NCBI GenBank assembly: GCA_000697665.1
Contig: KL197715.1
Coordinates: 940,923-1,004,922, forward strand
Length of the DNA: 64,000 nucleotides
Reading direction: 5' to 3'
Source of the DNA: Jaapia argillacea MUCL 33604
Lineage: Eukaryota; Basidiomycota; Agaricomycetes; Jaapiales; Jaapiaceae
In this document: positions 34,357-46,009 of the stretch, piece after piece
Layout of the letters: every line of letters starts with the position of its first letter
Position numbering within the stretch: position 1 is the stretch's first letter
Program-made: the position numbers and the translations under genes
Notes under the pieces: generated by a model
The model's database searches: none
Seen by the model: the letters and a program-made list of their open reading frames with translations, nothing else
What the model was told of the DNA's origin: nothing

Positions 34357-36472
34357 TTATAACAAACCCATGGCCATGTCCCAGAATCCCTTCTCGAGGC
34401 TCGTGCACTTGTCCCACACAGCCACCCACTCCTCGAATCTCGCCGTTGATGGTGGATCAGAGACTGCGCATGCTTCGATAATATCTGGCATATTATCCAT
34501 CAGCCCACTCCGCGTCAGCTTTGCTCTTTCTGGATGGATACATACCAATTCCAGCTTTGACTGCGGCCTGATATTCTGGTCCCGAATAATCTTCGATCCA
34601 GTGGCGGTATGGGTTTCCTTCCAACTTTACCCAACTGTTCGGTTGTTGGGCCTCCTTCCTCAGCCAAAGTCCGACTTCTCCGTAACCAAGCAGGCAAGCT
34701 GCGAGGGCCATGATCAACTTCGAGCTGTCTCCTGTCGGTAATCAGAATCAAAGTCTAATCTCACAATCCGAAGAACCAAACGAACCTTGCAAGCCGATAT
34801 CCATAATATAGGCACCGTATGCAGTGCATGCTGCCGACTCTGGCGTACTCCTCAATTCTTCCTCGGTAATGTTCCAATTTGCGCAGAATGAAGCGTGCAT
34901 CCCAACTTCTCGAACAACGTGGAGCATTGTTTGAGCAGCAGATTGGATGGCAGGGAAGGATATTGACTTGGCGCCGAGTAATCTGGACGAGAGGTTGAGC
35001 CGTCGTTCCGACAACGAAGTGAGAGTCGTACCCATAGGCCCGTGCATAGTATTTAAGATAATGGTAATCTTGCCTAACAGCGCAAGATGAGCTCGCCCAT
35101 GCAACAGACCTTGACTCAGTGGAGTGACTCACTTGATGAAGTGAACAAAATGTGTTTTGGGTAATGTACCCATGCCAAGTTGCTTCACAAAGTCATGTTC
35201 GACATATTCCTTCCATATCTTGGAGGTGGATTGTATGAGAATGCGAGTGAATGGATGAGGGTTGCTCGGTGTGGGTCTACAACAACGTCAGAATCGTCCC
35301 ATCCTTTCAGAGGCTGGCTTACGGAGGGATCCTTGCAAGAGAAATTGAATGGAGATGGTTGAGCGGTCCATACCCTCCTCCGCAAGGGAAAGCAGTCTCT
35401 ATCCCGAGGTGAGTATATTCAGTGGCTATCCTTGTAGCCTCCACAACTAAATATGTAATCGTGATTAGGGTTCTCTCAGGGAGAAAGCGAAGCACCCACG
35501 GCTGAATCCCCTGGCCAATGCACACGTCAATGCGGCGCTCAATGTGCACCCGGTACCGTGGGTGCTGGTGGAATCTATTCGAGGTCGAAGGAATAAGGTG
35601 GTAGCGCCATCTGATTGATGCAAAATATCAACGACAAGGGTGACGGGGGGGACTTCCACAGATTGGAGGATCTCCATGTTCTCGCCGAGCAACGACCCTC
35701 GAATAACCTCAACGCCCGCTCTTCCACTACAAACCTCGTTCACATCTTCCAAACTAGTCGTGATATGTCCGCCTTTAAGGAGTACAGCGTGAGATCCCAG
35801 AGCCAAGAGCTCTTCAGCAGCTGTAACCATATCTGTGAGGCTCTCGATTTTGCCTGAAGGTTTATCGCCATGCGAGAGTAACAGCTCTGCCTCGGCTCTG
35901 TTTGGCGTAATTAATAGGGCAAGGGGGAAGAGTTCCTGAACCATAACCTCAACGGCCTCGGGGTGTAATAGCGTATGACCAGATGTCGACACGCATACAG
36001 GATCCAAAACCACAGGTGGGACCTCAGAATCAACGAAATGTTGCCTCAAGGTAGCGGCCACAGCCCGAGTGTTTGCAGCATCGAACAACATCCCAGTCTT
36101 GATCGCACGAACATCGATGTCGGTCAAGACGGAGCGGATCTGAAAGAACATCGAATTGATAACCTGGAACATGGATGACGATGATAAGGACACACCTGCT
36201 GTTCTACAAACTCTGGGGGCGCTCCGTGAATTGCTTGTACTCCTGTCGTATTCTGAGCTGTCATCGCTGTGATTACACTGGTTCCGTAGCATTTCAAGGC
36301 TGTGAAGGTTTTGAGATCGGCCTTTGAGGCAATTAATCAGCTCCTTGAAAAGAAAATAAGTGATCAATGAAGGTCATCAAACCTGGATCCCAGCCCCTCC
36401 ACTCGAATCAGTCCCAGCTATCGTCATGACAGTGGGATAGCCCCCATCTCTTGTTGCCAGGATAGTCGACAT
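34357..36472 (-). CDS. THI20: bifunctional HMP/HMP-phosphate kinase fused to a TenA-like domain
   Basis: The start is an ATG at 36472 (MSTILATRDGGYPTVMTIAG, then TDSSGGAGIQ before the first intron). The ThiD-type kinase domain follows with IKTGMLFDA, PVVLDPVCVSTSGHTLL, LITPNRAEAELLL, HAVLLKGGH and the anion-hole/catalytic HGTGCTLSAALTCALARG. After further introns a TenA/THI-4 domain begins with the AVRQDYHYLKYYARAYG segment and contains AACLLGYGEVGLWL (the cysteine in the TenA active-site position), ending VWDKCTSLEKGFWDMAMGLL. The protein phosphorylates hydroxymethylpyrimidine twice in thiamine synthesis and salvages degraded pyrimidines through TenA. It converges with NTH1, 82 bases apart. 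No TPP-riboswitch-like motif was recognised upstream. Confidence 0.88.
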
Positions 36473-37148
36473 TGCGACAAGATGCTACGGGATGTCCAGG
36501 GAGGATGATTGACGCTATAGATAGGAATAGAGAACATCGTGTTCACTAAAGATTTATGACGGTTTGGCACGGAAACCGGCGAGAGCAATCTGTGGCTGTC
36601 GACTCTTGGGAATATGTGCACCCTAAAATGCACCCATGGCACTTCTGAAGGTAGATAGTGAAGCTTTCAGTTGCATCAGTTTACCAGAAAGTTATCTTTG
36701 CTGATTGGCTTTCGCATTCGATTTCAGGATGTGGCGATCCATCAAGGTTCCAAAGTACTTCTCTGAAGAGTTGGTCGTTTGATTCTTATCAGGTCGTTGG
36801 ATGGTTGACAGGAATATGAGTGGCGGACGACGTGGTGACACCGTTAGCAGGCCGGCAAACTTAACATCGAGATAACAAGTCATCGACAACCGCATACTGT
36901 CGCTGTCAGACCAGTCAATGGGACAAGAACATGAATGAGTGATAAGGTTGGGGCGATCTTCTGGTAAGCGAGATAAATTATGGTAAGGCAGGTGCTGTAA
37001 TTGCAGCTCAGCTCAGATCAACGTAGGAACATCCAACTGCTCGCGATCTACACGTATATTCGGCGGCGTAGGGGGAACTGGAAGTGGTGAAGGGAGGCGC
37101 AGGGAGAAGGCGGACCGAATAAACCAACCTCATGCAGGAAGGTACGTT

Positions 37149-37168
37149 TGCGAACGTACCGTTCGAAT
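37149..37168. repeat. perfect short palindromic hairpin
   Basis: ggtacgtttgcgaacgtacc: two 8-base arms with a four-base centre. It lies about 680 bases upstream of the THI20 start and is followed by gttcgaatccc, which imitates a tRNA T-loop but lacks pairing arms. It could be a protein-binding palindrome; no function can be assigned. Confidence 0.4.
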
Positions 37169-38384
37169 CCCGAGTACAAGAGGTTCGTGTTAGAAGTATA
37201 GGATAATTGAATCAGACACTCTTACCATTGTAGCCCATACGAGGTGGCGAAGATTCCGGAGTGGCCCTGCTGGTGCGCTGACGGTGAAATCTGCAATTAC
37301 ACGGTACCGGTGTCTGTGGGCTCGCTACTTCATCTTGAAGCGTTCGACAAGCCTTCTGAATTTGGCAGAATAATGCTTTGCAATTCTATTACGTAACGAG
37401 GTTGTCGTTGTACTGCGACGCCTGCCTGCAGCATACCCCTCGGGCTCTGCTTTTTTTTTCTTGCGCGCACTGGTCAACATACTTACACCTCTTCCACTTG
37501 TTTCTCTCTTTCGTTGTCCTCAAAATTCGCTCTACGCTTGTAATCAACGTGTTCGAAAAAAAATTTCATCCACCCTCTCCTCAAACATCTTGTAGGGCTC
37601 GGAGCCTGTCTTATGAAGGCAACACCACAATTTAACTTTCAAGGCCTCACTGCGAGACTCGAGCATGGGAAACACAACACCCAGCGGACAGGCAATGAGC
37701 TGGGGACGGGCGACGGACTAGACCGTTTCAATGATCACGATCTCAACAAATTTGGTTCGTCCATACCCTATCCACTTCATCGCGCACATACACTTCCCAG
37801 TACAGCATCTCTGAGCCGCGGGTGCCCAGTACAAAGACTTCTGAGTCTGAGTCCCTCCAGCTCACCGGGGCATCGGTGTGCCATGTTTTGCATACCATCC
37901 AGGGGTTCCACTGCAACCTCAGCTCCGCTACAGACACCTCACACCTCGAAGCTTCACGTCACGGTCGTTCTCCTCGATTCGTATATTGAGGTCCATCGAC
38001 GTGTTGCATCACTCTCGTCGCGACCTGTTCACCTGCCCCCGCACGTTGCCGTCTTGGGTATTCTGGCTCTCGACAAACATAATACGCTACCTCTGGATCC
38101 CGCCCCTGGGCTTCGGAAATCAGGACCCCAATATTGGCCCTCTGACAAGGGTTGACGTCGCTCAACTCTCAGAGGCTGAAAGTGTCAGTCTCCTTTCCCT
38201 GTTCTTGGTTTAAAATTGGATTGCTTATGATTTCCCGATTCTTGTCTCTATTCGACCCTGAAAACTATGAGCCTCACATCAACACTTGTGGCTAACCGCC
38301 ACCAATGTGAGCAATCCTCCAAGATGGTCAGGGTTTCGTTACCATTGGCATCGCTACAATATCTTCCATCCCTGTTGCGTTGCT

Positions 38385-38632
38385 GTATGCTACTGCTAGT
38401 ACGCTACCGCCAATGCACCCATCTGACAACAGCTATTACGCTGATCGTGCCTGCTACCGCACCCAGGGCTTCCATATCTTTTGCGTACCATTACTGGGGC
38501 CTTTCCCGTTGGCTACTGCTACTAGGTGTTTCCCAGCCCGCTACAGCTCCTGGGCTGTCCGCCCGCTAGCGCTACTGGGGCCTTTATTGTCTGCTGCTAC
38601 TGCTACTCGGCTTCGTACCTGCTACTACTAAT
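38385..38632. repeat. CTACTG/GCTACTGCTACT low-complexity tract
   Basis: Imperfect repeats of ctactg, gctac and 'tggggcctttcc' (twice as tggggcctt, once as tggggtctttcc). Open frames that cross it are probably by-products of the repeat. Confidence 0.5.
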
Positions 38633-39435
38633 GGGGTCTTTCCCGCTCTGCTGCATTTCCTATTGCTGATTCAACCATTATGTCCCGTCTCTGCAAAGCA
38701 ACGATGGTGGGTCGTTTCAGCAATCTCATTCTCAGAGTGATGGTTCGCGACACTCACACTGTGTGCCGTGGTAAACATCCTGTCCGCGCGAGCGCTGCTA
38801 GTGTTGCCCGTTTTCATTGTCGTCCTAGATGACGCAGTGGCTACTGCTGTCCATGATCTCTCTTCTCTGTTATTTGTTTCAATACATCTGTTGTACCGTT
38901 GTGCTGTGATTCACGGCTGACCTCATTCTCAAACTGGGGGTCAAATCTGATTAACACTATTCCTCCGTCAAAATCAATGGCCGAGTCTCGCGATGAATAA
39001 CACTCTGTCCACTACATACTTCACTGTGAATCACAGCTCGCCTCGGTTTCTCCTGGTGCACCGTCTGTGACAGGGGAACCGGAGAAGCACTCGCACGTTT
39101 TCACCCACGCAACTGTCGACACGATCACCAGCTTCTCTGCTTGCTCATCATTGATTTAGTCTGCTGCGCCTCATTACATTCGCAAAGAATCAGTTCTAGC
39201 ATGTCCCATTCCGGAACTTCCTAGCCTCGTAAAGCTTTCAGGCCACCAACCTTCTCCGAGTTTGAGGAATCATTTGATTCCCTTCCGCATAAGCTACATT
39301 CCTCTGCAGGAGTCAACAGACCCCCAATATAAAGACGGAGACCAAGATAGTGTCGAAATCCTCAGTTATCCTAGCAGAAATCTTATCCCTGACTTCGTGT
39401 CAGTGGTGGTTGGTGACTCGGACGATGTTGTATAG

Positions 39436-39699
39436 TTACGCACTTTTGGAGGCTCCGAAAGATCTGAGTTTGAGCTGGTGATCGGGACTCAATTCAGCGA
39501 ACAATTCAGCAACAAGCGACCTGCCGAACGCCTGGTGCAGAGTCTTTGATGCCTGCCTAACTGTGGTATGATCAGCGAGAAGCTCGGAAGGTTCATCAAA
39601 CCCACGAAGTTCATTTGGTATAGGTTCTGGGCACAAGGCCTTGAGTTGAACGATCTGAGCTAGGTGCGGATTATCGCAGGCTTTTTGGTTGGCACTCAA
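39436..39699 (-). CDS. small hypothetical protein or exon
   Basis: A minus-strand frame of 87 codons, reading LKALCPEPIPNELRGFDEPS and HQAFGRSLVAELFAELSPDH, has balanced composition that looks like real protein. It lacks its own ATG at the 5' end, so an upstream exon would be needed; the stretch before it (39700-39900) has possible splice sites but no clear partner. It is isolated between low-complexity sequence and the gene at 40260. Family unknown. Confidence 0.25.
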   Translation of the reverse strand: MSANQKACDNPHLAQIVQLKALCPEPIPNELRGFDEPSELLADHTTVRQASKTLHQAFGRSLVAELFAELSPDHQLKLRSFGASKSA

Positions 39700-40259
39700 A
39701 CTCCGAGATCCCCACCATTAGAACGCACCATTAGAACAAGGTGTGGTCATCGAGGAGTCCCTTATTTCAAATTCCAAATAGTCTGAGCAATTGGATCGCA
39801 CGCGCTTACAGTAGTAACGAAAACGATCTCGTTCCTCAGTCTCATCGTGGCAACTTCATGTCCGAGGACTCGAGGACCCCTGATAATAGAGTGGGGAGGT
39901 CGGATATAATAATTTGAGCCGCCCATTACATTTACCAGGACACTTTTGGGGCTGAACTGTGCCCAAATTACCTTCAAACATACCTCACATTTCAACATCA
40001 TCTGATAATGGCTGTGTTGGACCCTGCAATGCGATGCCGTCGCGTGACAAAGATGAGAGTTACACGGACGTCTTCCGCACACTTCAACTTATGGACGGGC
40101 CGTCACCGCGTTTTTACGCCATGGTTAAGAGCCTTACTCGCCCGACTGGACAATTATTATCCAAAAACTTGTTGACAACAACGGATAGTTTGGAAACTCA
40201 ACTGCCCATAATTCTCACTGAGATGGATCTACCCCTCTCTCTTTTTACCAGGGGTCCTT

Positions 40260-41365
40260 ATGAGCTCCCCCACTGTCCATCCCAAGAACATAACTGCCTT
40301 CATGGTATTCCCAAGTTTCCATCGATTCGCATCCTTCCTCTGTCGGCTCATCATGGACGCCAACAATTCCTCTTTCTTCATGCCTGATTCTCAGCAGCCA
40401 TCTCTGAAGCACTCTGTCCTTCAATGGTCAATTGGAGTTCAGAATACCTGTGGTTCTGGGGCCGAGGAATGGATCGTCCATAGAGTCGAGCATTGCAAAG
40501 ACGAGAACGGCAAGACACATGAATATCTTCGGTTCACACTCAGAAATCCTCGCGACCCTCGCCCTCTATACCTGTTCGCCGAACGCATGGCAGACAAGAA
40601 GTCGACAACCTCGTCTATTGCCCACAAGTCAACCATAGCTGTTCCCTCGTGCGCCACCACGTCCGCCGATGACCAGATACTCATCACGTTTGATGAGAGA
40701 CATCGCCAACGTGATCCAATGAATGTGATGGATCACTTCTCTCCACCACCCACGGTTCTCCAATTGTCCCTTCTACTAAAAGCGACCTCAGAATCCCAGC
40801 CCAACTATAACGTGTATGCAAGCCAGTGCTTCTGGTTTGCGGCTGCTGTGTGGGGTGCATTGAAGGGAGAGTTCGGCGGAGAAGAGAAGATGGCTGGTAC
40901 TATCAGCAACCGTTCCAAGTTTTGGAACTTCACCTTGGTCGAGGCGGATCGCCTAGGGGTTGCGGTTGGGACCATTCGCCAGAAGTATCGCGACAGCGAA
41001 GCGGCATTTCGAGTGAAACAGAGGGAGACAGTGGATGCCAAGAAGCGACAGGAAGAGGAGGTGTGTAACTTTTGATTCTGTTGCTTTGAGTTATAAGTTT
41101 ACACGTCCACGTAGGAGAAACGTCGGCTAATTGAACAAGGTCGGCAGGCTGGTTTCCAGGAAGGTTGGCAGGAAGGTCGTGATGAAAACCACAGGGAGGT
41201 GCTTAAGTTGAAGAATGAGCTTGCTAGCCGCGATCGTGAAATCGAGCGTCTGCGCGGTCCGTCTTTGTGTGAGTAGCTTTTCTACTTGAGCAGAGTATTC
41301 TCGCACTTATAGTTTTGGCTTTAGCTTTGCCACATCCGCTGCCACAAGTGACCCCTTGTCGTTGA
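40260..41365 (+). CDS. unknown protein with C-terminal coiled coil
   Basis: Exon 1 is 40260-41061 and exon 2 starts at 41115 (GTGTGT donor, cgtag acceptor). The middle has LQLSLLLKATSES and NVYASQCFWFAAAVWGALKG, a pattern I have seen in uncharacterised agaricomycete proteins. The C-terminal part is a charged coiled coil rich in Lys/Arg/Glu (KQRETVDAKKRQEEEKRRLI, then EQGRQAGFQEGWQEGRDEN, LKNELASRDREIERLRG). The protein may end at a TAG at 41274-41276, or, if a GTGAGT donor at about 41271 is used, after a further short exon ending near 41365; both fit in phase. An earlier ATG at 40260 or a later one (40353) could be the start. Function unknown. Confidence 0.55.
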
Positions 41366-42089
41366 CCCCTTTGTTCTTCACCGCTTTTCCCGTATGACAC
41401 AATCATGCTTACTCTCAAATCCGTACGGCGTTCGCAAAATATCAGGCACTTTCTCAGAGGAAACTATGGATTGCTTCTGTGGTGCTCGTCTTTGTGTGAG
41501 TATTGCTTCCGTTCGCATCTACCGCCTTTGCGCTTACGAGCTTTCCTTTAGTTTCGCATCCTCTTGCTCGGACTTCTTCGAGTCGATCATTCATCGTTCT
41601 TCGCATTCTCCGCTCCATGCACTGGCATCCGTCCAATATTTCGGTCAAAATATCTGTACCTCCCTTTTTGCACACCGGAGTCTCCTCTTCGCACTGGCCG
41701 TGACTCACCGCAAGCCACTGTACTCCTTGCATTACCTTCCCACCTTTATGGTTTATCGTCTCTTCACGTATGGGCATTCACTTTTTTCATCAGCCTCGAT
41801 CAGGTTGGGGTTGGGGTTGGTCATATGCTTTCCTTAGGATTCATCGGGCCTGAGTCGTATATTTGATAGTTTTAGGTTAGGGTTGTAAGGGGCTCACGGG
41901 CATGGGTTATTTGATCTTTCCTTTTCCGTCCTAGACATGATCAGAAGTCACTTATTATCATATCATTTCAACGTCGGAGACGGTCTGCAGTGCCTCGAGT
42001 TGTCTCCGAATCAGCCGCTGAGTTAGAATCATTTCTAAAATGACGATGGTTGTAATAATTGGGAGGTTTCATTCACCACGTCGATGTGG
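41366..42089. other. intergenic with a second copy of the coiled-coil gene's tail
   Basis: The word cgtctttgtgtgagta occurs at about 41260 (end of the coiled-coil gene) and again at about 41488. Each is followed about 60-70 bases later by a ctttag acceptor and 'ttcgcatcc'-like sequence. This looks like a duplicated exon end plus intron. Beyond 41600 nothing recognisable is seen. Confidence 0.35.
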
Positions 42090-43620
42090 CGATTTTATCC
42101 TCTAACCCAGCGAATCCCGGAACGGACTGGTGCGCAAACTGCATCGCGTCCCATCTCGTGGAGCGCCAATCGTTCAACGCAGTAACAATGATCGGCATCA
42201 TATCGGGATATCCGAAAGCTGAGCAGGATTGTGTCTGGATGTGCGTATACTATAACGTACCAAGTCGAGTGGAAACTGACTGTACTTAACCCCCAGTTCT
42301 TGTTTGAACTGTCGTCCACGCCAAATCACTCCGTCTTGTATTTGTCGCGGTGCGGTCGTGTGCCTATTCCGCTATGCCGCTGCCCAACCACGAAGAAGTC
42401 CACAGCCTATACATAGCTATGGCTTGTGGTTCTGGTATTGCAAGAGGGTTCCTCCCTCTCGGTGTTCCCCTAGAGATTCATTCACCTATCGATGGAATGA
42501 CAAGGCTACAGTCCTACCGTGACCAGGTTCGATGCTGTATACCCCTCCGTTCCACGTGCACTCATATTGGATCTCCCCGAGCATCAACTCTACATTCGAG
42601 ATCCTTTCGGCAATGCCATATCCACCCAATGGCCCCCGTACAAATTGGTTATGCAACATGAACACCTTCCCCGCCTCGAAGGCTCCTAGGGGAAAATGGA
42701 CAAGAGGGAGAGTTAGCAGCTGGAGGAGGTCCATTGTGAGGGAGGGGCTCCAAGGAAGAGACTTCGGGGATCGTCAAAGATTCGGGACCCAGGCAAAATT
42801 ATCCAAGAGTCAGTCGTTTTTACTCATCCTTCGAACGCAATTCTGACGTGGTCAAAATCCTTTCAGGGAACATGGGCGTTCAAGTCGGCAAGTCTACTCG
42901 AAAACCTCGGCAAACAACAAGTCCTTCAATATGATCTCGAATCATTCTTCCACACTCTTCTCTACAAAGCAGTGACCTACTTCGGAAGAAATTGCCCCGA
43001 AATTCCAGCTTTTATCTCATGGTTCTGTGATTCATATGATATAGTTGAGGGTGAATGCACGGTGGGTCAAGCCGAACTTGCGACCATCCGATTACGTATC
43101 ATATGCCAGCCTGGCATGAGATTTCCGCTGGAGTTCAATGATCACTCGCATCTCAATGATCTCCGGGACAACTTGATGCTCTGGTTCTCACTACTATGCC
43201 ATCCAGGACACTTGCTCAAAACAATTCCCTTCCCAAACCCCCGACCCAGGATTCCAGCCTACCGGGTGGAGAAAGGCGACCAACCAGCGTGTGGACAATC
43301 CTCGACAAGCTAACTATCAGGATACGCGAGCGATGGGGAACCCTTTAATCCTATCGCCGGGGTTCTGGAAGTCTCGCAAAAGAAGGCAAAAGCCCTTCCT
43401 CCATGATCCAATAATCGACAAGTACTCGCGTAAAACCTAGGCCTGAGGATAGACCTCCGAAAGAAGCGGTCGAGGTCAATAGGAGATCCGCCGTCTCGCG
43501 TGCAAAACGGAATAGCGAAGTTGCAGAGTTAAGACGAAGCGGGGGACCCTCCGCCGACTCCACTCGAAGGCGTCGCAGGCTTCAGATCCAGCGTCATTAG
43601 GGTAAAGGTTATCTGGTCGG
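42090..43620 (+). pseudogene. FunK1 kinase pseudogene with internal deletion
   Basis: The sequence aligns to parts of the intact FunK1 gene at 50667-53167. 42430-42760 matches the region around 51300-51640 (the 'gaggattcctccctcgcggtg' and 'caactctacatccgcgat' neighbourhoods). The next about 600 bases of the gene, including the HQDISSGN catalytic loop, are missing. Similarity resumes at 42760-42840 with 'atcgtcaaagattcgggaccc', then GTWAFKSASLL and YDLESFFHTLLYKAVTYF, and fades near 43620. Frames change several times and stops occur, so it is a dead host gene copy. It lies about 8 kb from its likely parent in the same orientation. Confidence 0.75.
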
Positions 43621-43959
43621 CAATGGAGGTCTGCATCTCCTACTCGGAGAGCTTATGAATATGTGGTAGATCGGATATTATCTATATTTTTTTTGGGGTC
43701 ATTTTTGTTCCTCATTAAATCACTTACTGGAATCTCCCAGTGTGTAGTATACTATATACCTCACCAGAATGATCAGATACCTTTGAGCTTTTGGGACGTG
43801 CTGGAGCTGGTCGAGCATCACAGTGTAAAGCATCAACGGGGAAGTTGAGACAGTCCAAATCTTACTGACGACATTGTATTCGCTCTCTCTCCACGTACTT
43901 CCCGGCAGTACTATATATTGTGTATAATTCCTTACCGTCACTCAAGCATTCTCATTCAG

Positions 43960-44500
43960 GACATCGTGTTCCCCTATCAATTTTGCCTTTGTCATCGTGC
44001 GGATCCTCCTACCGCTCTTCCTTACCTTTATTTAAATTTAAGTGTCTCTGCCTACGAGGGCATCGTGCTCGTCTGTCTGCCAGTGGGCCTTCGACGAAAC
44101 TTCTCCTTCGACTCTCTACTACGTGCGTATTATTTCGTCACTCTTCCTGCCTTTGCTCACATATCTTTATCCAAGGCCGTGATATCGTGTCGATCTAGTC
44201 CACTCGTGCGTATTGTGTTGTCGTCATTTCCTACCCTTCCAGGATAGTCCTGTCTCTTTTGACTTTGCCTTCTACGTTCGTCGTCTTCCTATCGATCTCC
44301 CTTACCCCTATTCAAGTGCCCTCGTGTAGGGGGTTGTGATCGTCTTCGACTAAGCGTCTCCTCTGACCCTTTTCCACGTGCGTAACCCTTTATCGCTGTT
44401 CTACTTTTGCTTATGTACCTTCATCCTTGGCATTACGCTGTACTCTCTTTCGGGATATAGCCCCACTCGTACGTATCTTTCTATCGCCCTTCCTTACCCT
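43960..44500 (+). repeat. diverged tandem repeats in the leader of kinase K1
   Basis: Two kinds of block alternate. One contains acgtgcgtat/a followed by 'ctttgctcacatatctttatcc'-like sequence (about 44120 and 44376). The other contains ccactcgtgcgtatt or ccactcgtacgtatc followed by 'ttccttaccct' (about 44199 and 44462). The spacing is about 256-263 bases, so the unit is a dimer. The inverted copy K2 carries the same leader. The gtgcgt/gtacgt words are also splice-donor-like, so spliced leader exons are possible. Confidence 0.4.
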
Positions 44501-45730
44501 TTCTTATATTGCATGATCATCCAGCCCATCTGCAATGTTGTCTACCAAACAATTCGCTTTCGAGGCCAGCATCGTCGACACATGTACAAAACACGAGCAA
44601 GCGCACTGGAAGGAAGATGGCTACCGCGCCTGTGTATCTATGGATACAGGCCACTTCGTCAAGTTCGGCACCCCCTGGGCTCTATGGCCTGAAATTGCAA
44701 CCCACTCATATATCTCCGAGTATGCACAGTCTCATGCAGACGCACTAGGCACTCCACGCATTGCCAAAGTGATACACTATTTCGAATACCAACGGACGAT
44801 GTATATGGTTATGGAGGCTATCACTCTCATGGAACCCCCTCCAGACCTCCCCGAGAGGACAGCAGAGGCTGTCAGATGGCTCTCGGGAGTCCCAGCTCCT
44901 GCCGACCATGTGTTTGGTCCCTTAGGGGGCGGTATCATCCGCCATAGCTTTTTCAAGGACTACAAGGCGCCCCTAGTTTTCTCGAGCATCGAGGCCCTGG
45001 AGCGTTACATAGAGAAAGTGCGTCAGTGCTTATATTTTCTCGACCATCCGCTGACATCTGATCTGGGCCAGGCGCGTCCGTTGTCGTCGTCGAAATTGGC
45101 GAAGAAGCAAGTGGAATATGTCAGTCTAAGCGGCGAACGCCTAATGTTCATGCAGCCCGACATGCACCCCAGCAATTTTGGCGTTGACGAGCACGGGAAC
45201 ACGGTCCTGATGGATTTCGGGGAGATAGCGATGTTGCCGGAATCGTTCGTAGCGTATACGTTATTGAAAAGCCACGCCGCTCTGGCTGCGTCCTTGGGCT
45301 TGTCGAGAAGTTCTAATGTGGCCTCCATGGCTAGAATCTCTTCGTTTTTGTGGATTGTTGCTGACCCGACATTCGGTGCGCCAACTTCTACCTGATATGA
45401 CTTCAACTAACGATCGTTATAGGCCTGGACGAGGACGGCTATCCCAAGAAGTCCATCCCCAAACGCTAGACGAAGTCGATGAGCTACGACGTATGTAGTA
45501 CACTCTCCGAGCTAAACCTAGTAATTAAATGCCTCTACTTGTTACAGAACTTGAACCCGAAACTAATCCAGAAATATGAGGTCTAGGTTCCGGTTTTCCG
45601 AGCGAGTAGATTCTACAACGATTATTTGTCGTCCGCGTCCTGTTTACTTATCGCAACTAACGCTCTCCATCCCCGCTCCCGCTCTCCGGACCATGATTTA
45701 TCCCGAGGTGCTGTCTGGCTTTGATGTGAT
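44105..45730 (+). repeat. inverted segmental duplication, arm 1 (contains K1)
   Basis: About 1.6 kb matches the reverse complement of 57980-59656, covering the leader repeats, the whole kinase gene and about 260 bases of 3' flank ('cccgctcccgctctccg', 'ccgaggtgctgtctggctttgatgtga'). Outside these points similarity ends abruptly. Confidence 0.8.
44535..45469 (+). CDS. APH/ChoK-like protein kinase fold protein, K1
   Basis: Exons 44535-45375 and 45423-45469 give about 295 aa; the GTGCGC intron joins VADPTFG to LDEDGYPKKSIPKR. The protein has the late lobe of a phosphotransferase fold: QPD209MHPSN214F supplies the catalytic D-x4-N, and LMD227FG the metal-binding DFG. Q replaces the usual histidine of the HxD motif. 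The N-terminal lobe (FVKFGTPWALWPEIATHSY, then YMVMEAI hinge-like) fits aminoglycoside phosphotransferase-like kinases common in agaricomycetes. Substrate unknown. Frame and active-site residues are shared with K2. The neighbouring FunK1 pseudogene lies 0.9 kb upstream. Confidence 0.75.
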
Positions 45731-46009
45731 CTGTTCGTCTTAGTTTCCAGCGTCTTGTCAGAATTGTCAGATTCCTTCGAACTTTCGGATGCTTTGCAGG
45801 CCGACTAGGGGGATTCCCATGAAACCGCTTTCGAGTTGCGCTCGCTGGGCTCACCCTTTGATGAAATGGTATTCGTGCACGGGGCAGGAACAGTAGAAGA
45901 AAGGACATCGGAATTACGTCGGAAGAGATTGCATGGTTTCCTAGAGTCAACATATGATATCACAAATAAGATCGCAACGACGATCCAAGTCATCGTCGGA
46001 TGCAGGTGT

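Larger units (their letters stand above)
36473..39435. other. gene-poor interval, about 3 kb
   Basis: No confident gene. One minus-strand stretch (about 37743-37937) reads like protein (LRLQWNPWMVCKTWHTDAPV then SWRDSDSEVFVLGTRGSEML) but stays 60-odd codons long without a start or joinable neighbours, so it may be a gene fragment. A plus-strand ATG near 37664 gives a short MGNTTPSGQAMSWG peptide with a myristoylation-like start, also unconnected. 38360-38640 is CTACTG-rich low-complexity sequence. The rest shows nothing. Confidence 0.4.

Noticed and set aside
37164-37185. tRNA-like T-loop word gttcgaatccc
   Set aside because: The five bases on each side of the loop do not pair, and no acceptor, D or anticodon arms fit around it; the preceding palindrome accounts for the local structure.
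36473-37200. TPP riboswitch in front of THI20
   Set aside because: I looked for the conserved CTGAGA and ACC-T-GAAC-TGATC elements in the THI20 leader and early introns and saw no convincing pair.
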